Shown one piece after another: positions 24,253 to 33,742 of a stretch of DNA of 64,000 nt; the first letter of the stretch is position 1; each line of letters opens with the position of its first letter. The stretch is from Ruegeria discodermiae (lineage in GTDB: Bacteria; Pseudomonadota; Alphaproteobacteria; Rhodobacterales; Rhodobacteraceae): positions 186,001-250,000 of the forward strand of contig NZ_JAVAMO010000002.1 of the NCBI RefSeq assembly GCF_030758345.1, given 5' to 3'. A program made the position numbers and the translations under genes. The notes under the pieces are model-generated. The model saw only the letters and a list, made by a program, of their open reading frames with translations, ran no database searches and was not told the origin of the DNA.

Positions 24253-26042
24253 TCCTGTACCTCCTTGCGGGCAAACGCGCGAAAGACTGTGCCTTCCTCG
24301 GGCAAACCCCATTTGTAAAACTCGATGAAATTGAGCCGCAGCCCGTGGACCACGCCACTCATGATCGCGAGAGCGAAATTCAGCCCGTGCCCGATCAGCA
24401 GGATCAGCAAGCCGCCCAGCAGGCCCAGCCCCGAATGCGCCTCGAAGCTGTTCACCGCCAGCCCGTTGAACGTGACTGCCAGCGAGGCCGAGGCCAGCCC
24501 CAGCGCAAAAAGCCGCATATAAGACAGCACATCACCGAACATGCCCATCAGCCCGGCGAGGCTTTGCACCCCGCCAAAGAGCCGCCAGAGCCAATCGATA
24601 CCGGACGTGACGGGGCGATCGCTGGAGAAAAACAGGATCGCGAGCAGACCCAGCCCCATCGCCCCCAGCCCGGCCTGATAGATTTGCCCGGTCTGACCGC
24701 TAAGCCAGACCGCCAAACCACCCAGCACCACGCAGATCCAGCCCAAATTGGCATAGCGGCTGCGGGTGGGTTTGTGCACGAAGGCCATAAGGTTAGCAAA
24801 AGCGACATGGGCCACCCCGACAATGATCGAGAGCCGCATCATGGTGGTGAAATCGTTGATATCCATGAGTTTCAGCCGGGCGAGGATGCCGCCAGCAGGC
24901 GGTCCGACCCCGAAATAGCTGCCCACGATCACACCATAGACAATCGTGGCCCCGGCAAGGATCAACAGCATGCTCCGCCAAGCGCGGCTACGGGCCGTCG
25001 CGCTCAACTTTCGCCAGAACAGCAGGACACCCAGCCCGATCAGAACTCCGTATCCCGCATCGGCAATGATCATCGCAAAGAAGACCGAGAAGGATGCGAT
25101 CAGAACACGGCTGGGGTCCCAAGCGTAGTAATTGGGCACCTGATAGAACAGCGCCAGATCAACACCTGCTGCCTCGGAATCGGGCTGCTCGATCAGGGTC
25201 GGCGGCACCTCGCCCCGTTGTGGCGCGCTGATCAGAACGGCCAGCCCTTCTTCGTCGCAGATATCCTCAAGCGCGGCGACCTGGTCTTCGGGCACCCAGC
25301 CCTGAAGCGCAAAGAGGTCGGGATCATCGAAGGTCTGGCTCTCAGCGAAAGCAAGCTCGGCGGCGGTTTCGGCCTTGGACAGGCTTGATCGCAACAGGGT
25401 CAGGAACCGCGTCAGCGCCATACGCTCGCCCAGCAGTGTTTCAATCTCGATCTCGGCGTCTTCCAATTCCGCTTCCAGAACCGTGATCGGCTTGGCACCA
25501 AGATGGGTGCGCGGCACCGACATCAGGTCCGCGCGCGGCTCATCGGCGCTGACCACGGCCACATAAAGCACCCGATGATCGCGCCCGACGATCTGCCAAG
25601 GCAGATCGACCACCGCCAGGCTGTCGCGGTTCTTCAGCGGGAGTTTGTAAAACCACAGGCGCAGTCCGGCCAGCGCCTTGGTCGGGGGGAAGGTGAAATC
25701 GCCCCAGGGCTGCATCGTGTCGATCCGGTCGGCCAGAAAATCGCGCCGGTCTTGCGCGCCGCGCAGCTTGTCCTTGAGCACCAGCACCTCGGCCACGAAG
25801 CGCTCCACATCGAAATCGGGATCAGAGCGCACCTGACGCCGCTGTCCCGGCACCACCGCCAGAAAACGCAGGGCCTTATAGGCATCCTCGGCCTCGCGGC
25901 TGACCTTTTTTTCGACCTGCGTCTCGGGCGGCGAGAGCGGCAGGATATGCATCGCGCCCAGTTCCTGCAGCCGCGCCAGCGTCGCGTCCTTATCGGCTGC
26001 GCGCCCGATGACCGAGATCTTTTTCAGCCGCGCGATACTCAT
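24249..26042 (-). CDS. atpI: V/A-type ATPase subunit I (membrane stator, a-type)
   Basis: 597 residues. A cytoplasmic N-terminal half (about 1-310) contains two coiled-coil hairpins. About seven membrane helices follow, starting with VLIASFSVFFAMIIADAGYG. The second-last helical region has DVLSYMRLFALGLASA, whose Arg is the essential residue that releases ions from the rotor ring. Length is typical of bacterial I subunits. It overlaps both neighbours by four bases. It provides the ion half-channels opposite the K ring. Confidence 0.92.
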   Translation of the reverse strand: MSIARLKKISVIGRAADKDATLARLQELGAMHILPLSPPETQVEKKVSREAEDAYKALRFLAVVPGQRRQVRSDPDFDVERFVAEVLVLKDKLRGAQDRRDFLADRIDTMQPWGDFTFPPTKALAGLRLWFYKLPLKNRDSLAVVDLPWQIVGRDHRVLYVAVVSADEPRADLMSVPRTHLGAKPITVLEAELEDAEIEIETLLGERMALTRFLTLLRSSLSKAETAAELAFAESQTFDDPDLFALQGWVPEDQVAALEDICDEEGLAVLISAPQRGEVPPTLIEQPDSEAAGVDLALFYQVPNYYAWDPSRVLIASFSVFFAMIIADAGYGVLIGLGVLLFWRKLSATARSRAWRSMLLILAGATIVYGVIVGSYFGVGPPAGGILARLKLMDINDFTTMMRLSIIVGVAHVAFANLMAFVHKPTRSRYANLGWICVVLGGLAVWLSGQTGQIYQAGLGAMGLGLLAILFFSSDRPVTSGIDWLWRLFGGVQSLAGLMGMFGDVLSYMRLFALGLASASLAVTFNGLAVNSFEAHSGLGLLGGLLILLIGHGLNFALAIMSGVVHGLRLNFIEFYKWGLPEEGTVFRAFARKEVQE

Positions 26043-26635
26043 GCCATGGCCCTTTTGCGCTTGGCAATCTTGGAGCGCACGACCGAGGCCATCTCCTCGT
26101 CATTCAGATAGATGCTGATTTTCTTGATATTGTCGCGGGCATTGGGGATCAGCACCTTGTCAAAGAGGTTCACACGCTGGGTGATGAGGTCAACCGCTTT
26201 CGACAGAATTTCAACGCGTTGCCGGGCGACCTTCACACGCAACCGCGCCTCAAGCATGTCATGCAGCAGCTTTGTCACGTTATCGACCCAATGGGGCAGC
26301 ACCATCGGCGAATAGGGGCGGATTTCGACCTCGATCCGGTCCAGCACCGGCAGCTTGGTGCCCACTACGTTTTCTTCGCCCAGTTCATAGCGGGTGAGCC
26401 GCACGAGTCCCTTGAGGTCGATATCGGAATTGCCCAGCATCGGCACGTCCCGGCCCACCTGCTGGGCCAACTCCTCGACCTTGCGCTCCATTTCACCTAC
26501 CTGCGCCACCGCCTTGGCGCGCTCGCCCATCAATTGCTGCCGCTTCAGGTCCAGCGACGGCAGGAACTTCTCAAAGGTCTTCAACTGCGCGGTCTGATGC
26601 GCGAGCGAAGATTTATTCAGCTGCAACCGCGCCAT
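26039..26635 (-). CDS. atpD: V/A-type ATPase subunit D (central rotor shaft)
   Basis: 198 residues, starting [18 protein letters not shown] lies six bases before this ATG, which makes it better than the Met two codons upstream. N- and C-terminal long helices would form the coiled-coil shaft inside the A3B3 head. It is basic, ending [10 protein letters not shown]. It overlaps the end of the B gene by 23 bases. No F subunit, which normally binds D, is encoded nearby. The chlamydial operon also lacks one. Confidence 0.9.
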   Translation of the reverse strand: MARLQLNKSSLAHQTAQLKTFEKFLPSLDLKRQQLMGERAKAVAQVGEMERKVEELAQQVGRDVPMLGNSDIDLKGLVRLTRYELGEENVVGTKLPVLDRIEVEIRPYSPMVLPHWVDNVTKLLHDMLEARLRVKVARQRVEILSKAVDLITQRVNLFDKVLIPNARDNIKKISIYLNDEEMASVVRSKIAKRKRAMA

Positions 26636-27974
26636 CTGCATCCTTGGGGAAATAGGTGTCGATCAGGTTCTGCTTCATCAATAACTGTTCAGGACGGAAA
26701 CACTCGGCCAATGTTTGCCAGCACAGATCCAGCGCCTGCTCCAAAGGGATCGAGACATTAATATCCATGAAGCGGCTGCGGAAGAGATCGCCGAATTTCA
26801 GCACCTGCTGGTCGTAAACTGATAGCTCAAACGCCATCGCCTGTTTTTGCGCGGCATCGCGCGCCTCGGAGTAGAAGCGGACCATGGTGTTCATGATCTG
26901 GCTGTGATCCTCGCGGGTGACCTTGCCGATCACGTTCTGCTTGAGCCTCGACAGGCTGCCGAACGGGTCGATTACCCCGGAATGCAGATAGAACTGCCCT
27001 TCGGTGATATAGCCGGTATTGTCCGGAACCGGGTGTGTCACGTCATCGCCGGGCATCGTGGTGACCGCCAGAATGGTGACCGAGCCGCCCTTGGCATAGT
27101 CGCAGGCCTTCTCATAGCGCCGCGCCAGCTCGCTATACAGATCCCCCATATAGCCCCGATTCGAGGGCACGCGTTCCTGACTGATACCCACCTCTTTCAT
27201 CGCATCCGCGTAAGCCGTCATGTCGGTCAGCAGGACCAGCACGCGCTTGCCCTCTTCGACGGCAAATTTCTCGGCCACGGCCAGTGCCATATCGGGCACC
27301 AGCAGCCGTTCCACCAAAGGATCCGAGGCCTGATTGACGAACATCACTGTGCGCGAGAAGACACCCGCATCCTCGAACGACTGACGGAAGGTGTAATAAT
27401 CGTCAAAGATCAGTCCCATGCCGCCGAACACCACGATGTCGGCATCGGCCTGGATGCCGATCCGGGCGAGGAACGGGTTGTAAGGTTCTCCGGAAACAGA
27501 GAAAATCGGTATCTTCTGGCTTTCCACCAGACAATTGAACACGTCGATCATTGGCACATCGGTGCGGATCATGTTTTTTGGCACAATCCGCTCTGCCGGG
27601 TTCACCGAGGGGCCGCCAATCGTGTAACGCGGCTCGGAGGATAGATCTGGCCCTCCATCGATCGGCTCGCCCGCCCCGTCAAAGACCCGGCCCAGTATAT
27701 TGCCGGAATATGGCGTCTGCATCGGGTGGCCCAGAAACGTGGCGCTGGCCCCGGTCGAGATGCCCTTTGTGCCGGAAAACACCTGCAGCGTGACCTCTTC
27801 GCGGTCGATATTGATCACCTGCGCAAGGGAACGCGCGCCATCGACCCCTTCTACAACCGCCAGATCATTGAACCGCACCACCGCGCCCGAGGCCGCGTTT
27901 TCAGGCACATGCACCTTGAGCGTATCGCCGACGATCTCCAGAACACGGGAATACTTGATCAGATCGCGAACCAC
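26613..27974 (-). CDS. atpB: V/A-type ATPase regulatory subunit B
   Basis: 453 residues. It resembles the catalytic subunit but lacks a Walker A loop: the region reads [15 protein letters not shown], as in non-catalytic B subunits. Further conserved segments are [16 protein letters not shown] and [12 protein letters not shown]. Start is GTG at 27974 with AGGAGG six bases upstream. It is the first gene of the operon (B-D-I-K-E-DUF2764-A-ackA). The promoter should lie in 27975-28190, before the SbtA-like gene that runs in the same direction. Confidence 0.93.
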   Translation of the reverse strand: MVRDLIKYSRVLEIVGDTLKVHVPENAASGAVVRFNDLAVVEGVDGARSLAQVINIDREEVTLQVFSGTKGISTGASATFLGHPMQTPYSGNILGRVFDGAGEPIDGGPDLSSEPRYTIGGPSVNPAERIVPKNMIRTDVPMIDVFNCLVESQKIPIFSVSGEPYNPFLARIGIQADADIVVFGGMGLIFDDYYTFRQSFEDAGVFSRTVMFVNQASDPLVERLLVPDMALAVAEKFAVEEGKRVLVLLTDMTAYADAMKEVGISQERVPSNRGYMGDLYSELARRYEKACDYAKGGSVTILAVTTMPGDDVTHPVPDNTGYITEGQFYLHSGVIDPFGSLSRLKQNVIGKVTREDHSQIMNTMVRFYSEARDAAQKQAMAFELSVYDQQVLKFGDLFRSRFMDINVSIPLEQALDLCWQTLAECFRPEQLLMKQNLIDTYFPKDADGAVAAE

Positions 27975-28192
27975 CTGCGGCCTCCTGAATAGATCAGCTA
28001 GGCGCTACCGCAACACGAATCGCGAACGCCCGTTTCGCCTGAATTCTGTCTCATAATGAAAGCTTTACGCCGTAGCGCAAGCTCCTCAAGGGACGCAGGT
28101 GTCGCGATGGCAAGGTCGTACGATGTGCCGGGGCGCGGCGTCAGTGGCGTGCTTGCACGCCGCACCCCCAAATTCGATCCAAGTGCCTTGCC

Positions 28193-29155
28193 TTACACGG
28201 CCAGCCACAGAAACAGCGGCAGCCCGATGGTGATGTTGAAGGGAAAGGTCACGCCCAGTGACAGAGTCAGATAAATTCCGGCCTCCGCCTTGGGCAGGGC
28301 GATCTGCATGGCGGCGGGCACGGCGATATAGGACGCCGAGGCCGACAGCACCATCAGCAGAAACAGGCTTCCCTCCGCCAGCCCCGCCATCTGACCCATT
28401 GCATAGGCAAAAAGCGCCCCGATCACCGGCATCGCCACCCCGAATACGAACAGACCGGGTGACAGCATGTTGCGGTTGGCGATCAGACTGCGCCCCGCTG
28501 CCAGCCCCATATCCAGCAGGAAGAGGCAGAGAATGCCGGTGAATGGCGTCACGATGAAGGGCGCGATCATCTGCATGCCCTTGCCGCCGGTGACCGCCCC
28601 GATCACAAACGCCCCGGTCAGCAGAACGATTGAGCCATTGGCCAGCAGATCGCGCCACAGCCCCGTGGTTTTTGCGCCCTCCTGCCCGGCGCGATGGGCC
28701 AGCCACAGCGCCGACAGGATCGCGGGAACCTCCATCGCGGCGGCCACGGCCACCATGAACCCGTCATAGGCAACCCCGGTCAGCTCCAGCAGGCTGGTGG
28801 CGGTCACAAAGGTGACGATCGAGATTGACCCGTAATGCCCCGCCACAGCCGCCGCATTGAGCGCATCAAGGCGCGTGATGGAACGCAGCAGCGCATAGGC
28901 CACAAACGGCAATAGAAAGGACAGTGAGACACCGGTGAGGATCGCAACCAGCACATCCGCGCCGATCCCGTGCTCGGCTAGGCTCGCCCCGCCCTTGAAT
29001 CCAATCGACAGCAGCAGATAGAGTGACATGAATTTCGCTGCGCCGGCCGGGATCGACAGGTCACTGCGGGCAAAGGCGGCAATCAGTCCCAACACAAAAA
29101 ACAGGATGGTCGGCACCAGCAGGTTGCCGGACAGGGTTTCTAAAACAAATGGCAT
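28193..29155 (-). CDS. SbtA-like sodium-dependent bicarbonate transporter family permease
   Basis: 320 residues from the ATG at 29155 (GGAG six bases upstream; an alternative ATG ten codons earlier is weaker). About ten hydrophobic helices are visible, with the family segments LLSIGFKGGASLAEHG, AAVAGHYGSISIVTFV and LSASASYIAVPAAMQIALP. The family (DUF897) contains the cyanobacterial Na+/HCO3- symporter SbtA; in heterotrophs the substrate is not settled. It is divergent from a LysR gene and runs toward the V-ATPase operon with a gap of about 220 bases. If the ATPase pumps Na+, the two would be energetically linked, but this is only a hypothesis. Confidence 0.82.
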   Translation of the reverse strand: MPFVLETLSGNLLVPTILFFVLGLIAAFARSDLSIPAGAAKFMSLYLLLSIGFKGGASLAEHGIGADVLVAILTGVSLSFLLPFVAYALLRSITRLDALNAAAVAGHYGSISIVTFVTATSLLELTGVAYDGFMVAVAAAMEVPAILSALWLAHRAGQEGAKTTGLWRDLLANGSIVLLTGAFVIGAVTGGKGMQMIAPFIVTPFTGILCLFLLDMGLAAGRSLIANRNMLSPGLFVFGVAMPVIGALFAYAMGQMAGLAEGSLFLLMVLSASASYIAVPAAMQIALPKAEAGIYLTLSLGVTFPFNITIGLPLFLWLAV

Positions 29156-29251
29156 GTCGCGCTCCGCAATCTCAGTCGCCGCCATCTGCCTTGCTATTTA
29201 TCATAATCCAAATATATGTTTTCGATGAGTTACATAGTAATTGACTATCTT
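29156..29251. promoter_or_regulatory. Divergent sbtA-like/lysR control region
   Basis: This AT-rich 96-base gap between divergent genes contains an interrupted TATCATAAT...ATATATG stretch (29198-29219), with the T-N11-A shape of LysR-type binding sites. The first in-frame Met codons of the LysR frame (29216, 29225) overlap it. I place the LysR start at 29252 by family alignment. It probably holds both promoters and the regulator's operator. Confidence 0.45.
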
Positions 29252-30157
29252 ATGCGCCCCACTTTGCGACAGCTCGAATACATCGTCACAGTGGCCCGGC
29301 TGGGCCGGTTCGGCTTGGCTGCCGAGACCCTAAATGTCAGCCAGCCCAGCCTGTCTGCCCAGATCGCCGAAGCCGAGCGCGAGCTGGGCGCGCGCCTGTT
29401 CGAACGCAGCCGCGCCAGTGTCCAGCCGACGGCAACCGGGACCGAGGTGATCCGGCGCGCCCAGAACATTTTGCGTGAGGTAGAGGACCTGCGCGCTGCG
29501 GTGAGCGGTGGTGTGCCATTTGGCGGGCGCTTGCGCCTGGGAGTGCTGCCTTCGATCGGGCCGTATCTGCTGCCCCGGGTGGTTGCGGCGATTCACCGGG
29601 CGCAGCCGGATCTGCGTGTCATCGTGCGCGAGGAAAGCACCCAGCATCTGGAACAGGGGCTGACGGCGGGGCGGCTGGACCTGATCATCTCGACCCCCGA
29701 GGATCATCCCAACACCCGCCAGACCCGGCTGTTTAACGAAAAGCTCTGGGTTGCGGTGGCGCGGGATGATCCGCTCTCGCAGGCGACCGGGCCGGTGCGG
29801 GCCGAGAGTCTTAGTGGCCGGATATTTCTGACGCTTGACCGGCGCCACCGGCTGTCGCGGATCGTCTATGCGCTGGCCTCGGATTGCGGCGGGATCGTGT
29901 CAGATGAATATGAGGGCACGAGCCTCGATTCCATCCGTCTTATGGCGGCCTCTGGCGCGGGCATCGCCATCATGCCCGAACTTTATGCGATGCAGCACAA
30001 AGACCGCAAAACCGAGGTCGCGATCCGCCCGCTAGCCATTGCAGCGGCGAACCGGAATATTTCCCTGCTGCAGCGGGCCAGTGACAGTGACCCGACAGGG
30101 CTCGATCTGATCAGCGGCGCCTTGCTGAGCGAGGTTAAGTCATTGGGTTTAAGCTAA
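29252..30157 (+). CDS. LysR-family transcriptional regulator (OxyR-like)
   Basis: 301 residues. The N-terminal winged helix-turn-helix starts MRPTLRQLEYIVTV, with the recognition segment FGLAAETLNVSQPSLSAQIAEAE. The C-terminal substrate-binding domain (about 92-300) contains LRLGVLPSIGPYLLPRV and SGAGIAIMPELYAM. One Cys (SDCGGIVSDE) lies roughly where OxyR has a redox Cys, but no second is seen, so peroxide sensing is unlikely. Divergent orientation suggests that it controls the SbtA-like transporter gene and itself. Confidence 0.88.
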   Translation: MRPTLRQLEYIVTVARLGRFGLAAETLNVSQPSLSAQIAEAERELGARLFERSRASVQPTATGTEVIRRAQNILREVEDLRAAVSGGVPFGGRLRLGVLPSIGPYLLPRVVAAIHRAQPDLRVIVREESTQHLEQGLTAGRLDLIISTPEDHPNTRQTRLFNEKLWVAVARDDPLSQATGPVRAESLSGRIFLTLDRRHRLSRIVYALASDCGGIVSDEYEGTSLDSIRLMAASGAGIAIMPELYAMQHKDRKTEVAIRPLAIAAANRNISLLQRASDSDPTGLDLISGALLSEVKSLGLS

Positions 30158-30234
30158 CGCGGTCTGTGGTATTTGCTGACCGGCTCCTATTTCATGGGTT
30201 TGATCACCCCAACGCTTCGCGCAAAGGTCACGAC

Positions 30235-30738
30235 ATGCTCCCAACGCTCGACACGTCATGCCTGCACCTGCGCCCTCCGACGCTTGATGACTGGCCCGCC
30301 TATGCACTCTTCATGGGCTCGGATCGTGCCACCTATATGGGTGGGCCGTTTGACGCGCGGGGGGCTTGGGGGCTGTTTTGTCATGATGTGGCGCAATGGG
30401 CGCTGATGGGGCACGGCGCGCTGATGATCGAGGATCGCGCGACCGGGCAATGCCTTGGGCAGGTCGCGATCAATCACGGCCCGCTCTTTCCCGAGCCTGA
30501 ACTGGGCTGGATGCTCTACCCCGACGCCGAAGGGCGGGGCATCGCTTTCGAGGCTGCGCAGGCCATGCGCGATTGGGCCTTCGGCACATTGGGCCTTGAG
30601 ACGTTGGTCAGCTATATCGACACCGAGAATACCCGCTCCTGCGCACTGGCCGAGAGGCTGGGCGCAACGCGCGATGACAGCGCCGCCCGACCCGATCCCA
30701 GCGATCTTGTCTACCGCCATCCCAAGCCCGCGCATTGA
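30235..30738 (+). CDS. GNAT-family N-acetyltransferase
   Basis: 167 residues from the ATG at 30235 (AAAGG seven bases upstream). It has the RimJ/RimL-like pattern: CLHLRPPTLDDWPAY, then ELGWMLYPDAEGRGIAFEAA (acetyl-CoA pyrophosphate loop, with EGRGIA replacing QxxGxG/A), then YIDTENTRSCALAERLGA. The substrate is probably a protein or peptide N-terminus; it cannot be named. It is followed at 73 bases by an amidotransferase gene on the same strand. Confidence 0.82.
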   Translation: MLPTLDTSCLHLRPPTLDDWPAYALFMGSDRATYMGGPFDARGAWGLFCHDVAQWALMGHGALMIEDRATGQCLGQVAINHGPLFPEPELGWMLYPDAEGRGIAFEAAQAMRDWAFGTLGLETLVSYIDTENTRSCALAERLGATRDDSAARPDPSDLVYRHPKPAH

Positions 30739-30811
30739 GCCACCATGTTTGCCCTGCCGCCCTCTGGCTGTCATACAATTGGCGTGACCATCACATAGGG
30801 AGACGGCGCTG

Positions 30812-31579
30812 ATGTGCAGATTTGTGGCTTATGGCGGGCCGGAGATTCCGCTGGAAAACATCATCATCCTGCCTCGGCATTCCCTACTGGACCAGAGCCA
30901 GCACGCCACCGAGGCCAAGCTGGCGGTGAATGGTGACGGGTTCGGGATGGCCTGGTATGGCGATCAGGAGCGTCCGGGCCTTTATCGTGATGTTCTACCC
31001 GCGTGGTCGGATGGCAATCTGGTGGATCTGTGCCGGATGATCCGGTCGCGGCTGTTTCTTGCCCATATCCGCGCCTCGACCTTTGGCGAAACCTCACGCA
31101 ACAACTGCCATCCGTTCACCTATGGCAATTGGTCCTTCATGCATAATGGCGAGATCGCCGATTTCCCGCGCCTGCGCCGCCAGTTCGAAGCAATGCTGGG
31201 TGACGCCTATTACACCGCCCGGCGCGGACGCACGGATTCCGAGCTGTTCTTCCTGCTGTTGCTGACGAACGGGTTGGAGGTGGATCCCCTTTCCGCAGTC
31301 AGCCGCACAATTGCCCAGATCGAGACGGTGCAAGGCGATGTCGCCGAGGGCAACCGGATCACCACTGCGTTTTCCGATGGTCACACCATCTACGCCTTCC
31401 GTTACTCCGGCAGTGATGACATCCCGACGCTGCATCTGGGCACCGGGCTGGATCATGGCGGTCAGGTGCTGGCCTCCGAGCCGCTCGACCCGGAAACCGG
31501 CAACTGGACCATGCTTGAGGCCAACTGCCTCTACAGTCTGCGCGAGGGGCTGCTGACGCATCGCCCCCTGCCCGGCTGA
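30812..31579 (+). CDS. Class II glutamine amidotransferase (YafJ-like)
   Basis: 255 residues. After Met removal the N-terminal nucleophile is Cys2 (MCRFVAY). NGDGFGMAWY, FLAHIRAST and the CHPFTYGNWSFMHNGEI motif complete the Ntn-hydrolase glutaminase domain, which makes up the whole protein. Without an acceptor domain the physiological reaction is unknown. GGGAG lies before the ATG. It is convergent with the membrane protein gene at 31588. Confidence 0.88.
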   Translation: MCRFVAYGGPEIPLENIIILPRHSLLDQSQHATEAKLAVNGDGFGMAWYGDQERPGLYRDVLPAWSDGNLVDLCRMIRSRLFLAHIRASTFGETSRNNCHPFTYGNWSFMHNGEIADFPRLRRQFEAMLGDAYYTARRGRTDSELFFLLLLTNGLEVDPLSAVSRTIAQIETVQGDVAEGNRITTAFSDGHTIYAFRYSGSDDIPTLHLGTGLDHGGQVLASEPLDPETGNWTMLEANCLYSLREGLLTHRPLPG

Positions 31580-31587
31580 TGCTCGCT

Positions 31588-32091
31588 TCAGGACCGCGCG
31601 ATCAGGCGCAGAACCGCGACCAGCACGATCCCATAGAGCACATGCCCCACCAGCGCGACCCAGGCGATACCGGTGAAGCCCAGGAAAAACGGCAGACCTG
31701 CAATCGCCGTAATGCCACCGATCGCAAAGATCCACAGGCCGAACCCATAGAGTGCGGATGGCAGGAACCAACCTCTTTGTCCCATTATCCGAGACCAGAC
31801 AGGGGCAAAGATGAACAGCCAGCCAATCGGATAGCCGATCAGGCCGACCAGATAAAAGTGCACGAAATATCCGGCGAAATCACCGCTGGGCAGACCAAGC
31901 GTGCTGAGCAGGCTGCGCGCCAGCCCATGCGGTGACAAATTGGCGAAGCCAAGCGCGGGGCTGATCATCTGACCCCAGAGGTCGAATGCGATCGTCGCAA
32001 AAAAACCGGCGATGAACATATGCCCCAGCGTGGCGATATTCAGACGTGGAAAGGCCCCCAAGGCGGGTGAGTCAAATTCGGTCGTGGACAT
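31588..32091 (-). CDS. Multi-pass membrane protein, unknown function
   Basis: 167 residues with about four membrane helices. GGAG lies six bases before the ATG. Features include FIAGFFATIAFDLWGQ and YLVGLIGYPIGWLFIF. No transporter or enzyme motif is recognised. It runs convergent with the amidotransferase and divergent from the GST gene. Confidence 0.6.
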   Translation of the reverse strand: MSTTEFDSPALGAFPRLNIATLGHMFIAGFFATIAFDLWGQMISPALGFANLSPHGLARSLLSTLGLPSGDFAGYFVHFYLVGLIGYPIGWLFIFAPVWSRIMGQRGWFLPSALYGFGLWIFAIGGITAIAGLPFFLGFTGIAWVALVGHVLYGIVLVAVLRLIARS

Positions 32092-32290
32092 GCGATTCTC
32101 CGTTTTTCCAGGCAGCCCTGCTGCCCGATGATGCCGCCCAGTCTGGTACGGTTGATCCTAACAAAGCGTGCAAAGCCCTGATTTGAAGGATAAAGACAGA
32201 AACTTCACACAACCGTGTTGGATATGGGATTTACATTTCAAGTTGATCTACCTACTAGTTGGTTGTCAATTTTGAAACTGGAGCACTGTC

Positions 32291-32911
32291 ATGAAAATCT
32301 ACGACGTCGAAGGCTTTCCCAACCCTGCCCGTGTCCGCATCGCGCTGGCCGAGAAAAGCGCGACCGACAAGGTCGAGTTCATTCCGATTGATGTCATGAA
32401 TGGCGAGCATCGCTCGGACTCGTTTCGGCAAAAGAACCCCGATGCCGCGGTGCCGCTGTTGGAGCTTGAGGATGGCACCTGCGTGTCGCATTGCACCGCG
32501 ATCACCGAATATATCGACGCGGCTTTTGATGGCGCGGCGCTGTGTGGCGAGACGGCCAAGGATCGCGCGGTGGTCCACATGATGAATCGGCGCGCAGAAA
32601 GTGGCCTGCTGGATGCGGTGGGGGATTATTTTCACCACGCCACACCCGGTCTCGGACCCGATCTGGAAACCTATCAGAACGCAGAATGGGGCAGCCGCCG
32701 CAAAGATACCGCGCTGGCGACGATGCGCTATCTCGATGGTGTTCTGAGTGAAAATGACTATCTTGCGGGGGACAGGTTCTCGATGGCCGATATCACCGCC
32801 TTTGCCGGGCTGGCCTTTGCTGATTTCGCCAAACTCGACATTCCCTCCGAGCTTGACAACCTCAAGGCTTGGCGCGAGCGGGTCGCCTCGCGCCCCAGTA
32901 TCGCCGCCTGA
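32291..32911 (+). CDS. Glutathione S-transferase family protein
   Basis: 206 residues. The thioredoxin-like N-terminal domain (MKIYDVEGFPNPARVRIALAEK) has the VPLLELEDGT cis-Pro loop and a SHCTAITEYID glutathione-binding helix, followed by an all-helical C-terminal domain ending with the N-capping box FSMADITAFAG. Ser/Thr positions near the start could activate glutathione, but the acting residue is uncertain. GGAG lies seven bases before the ATG. A cupin gene follows at 30 bases, so the pair is likely co-transcribed. The context suggests electrophile or oxidative stress response. Confidence 0.87.
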   Translation: MKIYDVEGFPNPARVRIALAEKSATDKVEFIPIDVMNGEHRSDSFRQKNPDAAVPLLELEDGTCVSHCTAITEYIDAAFDGAALCGETAKDRAVVHMMNRRAESGLLDAVGDYFHHATPGLGPDLETYQNAEWGSRRKDTALATMRYLDGVLSENDYLAGDRFSMADITAFAGLAFADFAKLDIPSELDNLKAWRERVASRPSIAA

Positions 32912-32941
32912 CCTGCGAACCCAAAAGAAGGAGCCAATCCC

Positions 32942-33610
32942 ATGGAACTGAACGCGGATTTCTCGCAGCGGGTGGTCGTCCATTCTTCGGAAGAGCCCTG
33001 GCAGGCCTCGCCGATGCCCGGCGTCGATCGCCGCATGCTGGACCGGATCGGCGATGAGGTGGCCCGCGCCACCACCATCGTCCGCTATGCGCCCGGCAGC
33101 AAATTCTCGGCCCATACCCATACCGGCGGTGAAGAATTCATTGTGCTGGATGGGGTCTTTCAGGACGAGCATGGCGATTTTCCGGCGGGCACCTACGTGC
33201 GCAATCCGCCCACCACCAGCCACTCGCCCGGCTCGGATCAGGGTTGCACCATCTTCGTCAAGCTCTGGCAGTTCGACATGGATGACCGCACCCAGTTCCG
33301 CAAGGACATGCCCGCAGAACTGCAAAGCCCGAAAGACGGCGTTGCAACGGCTGAACTGCATCGCGATGCCCGCGAAAAGGTGACCTATCATGCGGTAGAT
33401 GCGGGCGCGGCCCTAACCATCGAGGATGCGGGTGGCATCGAACTGCTGGTGTTGAGCGGCTCCCTTACCGAAGGTGGCGACGAACTGAGCCAGGGCGCAT
33501 GGCTGCGCCTGCCCGAGGGTCAGAAATTGGCGGCAGTCGCGGGTCCCGAAGGGGCCAGAGTCTGGATCAAGAGTGGTCATCTGCCTTTTGCCAAGCCCCC
33601 GGCGGTCTAA
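32942..33610 (+). CDS. ChrR-type cupin protein (anti-sigma-factor-like)
   Basis: 222 residues. The first cupin domain has the metal-binding pattern [18 protein letters not shown] with [15 protein letters not shown] second degraded cupin follows ([13 protein letters not shown]). It resembles the C-terminal cupin of ChrR, the zinc anti-sigma factor that senses singlet oxygen in Rhodobacter, but lacks the N-terminal zinc anti-sigma domain. No ECF sigma gene is adjacent, so it is more likely a metal-dependent enzyme or sensor of the ChrR-cupin family. AAGGAG precedes the start. It is paired with the GST gene. Confidence 0.8.
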   Translation: MELNADFSQRVVVHSSEEPWQASPMPGVDRRMLDRIGDEVARATTIVRYAPGSKFSAHTHTGGEEFIVLDGVFQDEHGDFPAGTYVRNPPTTSHSPGSDQGCTIFVKLWQFDMDDRTQFRKDMPAELQSPKDGVATAELHRDAREKVTYHAVDAGAALTIEDAGGIELLVLSGSLTEGGDELSQGAWLRLPEGQKLAAVAGPEGARVWIKSGHLPFAKPPAV

Positions 33611-33617
33611 CCCTAAT

Positions 33618-33637
33618 CCACGGGCTGCGGCCCGTGG
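33618..33637. terminator. 8-bp perfect inverted repeat after cupin gene
   Basis: CCACGGGC - TGCG - GCCCGTGG lies seven bases after the cupin stop. The strong hairpin has no T-tract. It could end the GST-cupin transcript or be an operator for the TetR regulator encoded downstream. Confidence 0.45.
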
Positions 33638-33742
33638 GTGCACCCCGCCCGTCCATTCGGCACCGGTGCTGTAGCGCGATCTGGCAGACTGCTGCGCAAC
33701 AGCGTATCACTGCGCAAGGCGGTGGATGAAGAGGCGTGCAGA

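Noticed and set aside
32255-33391. 378-codon minus-strand frame antisense to GST and cupin
   Set aside because: Runs across two recognised genes with good ribosome-binding sites; no recognisable domain in the antisense product.
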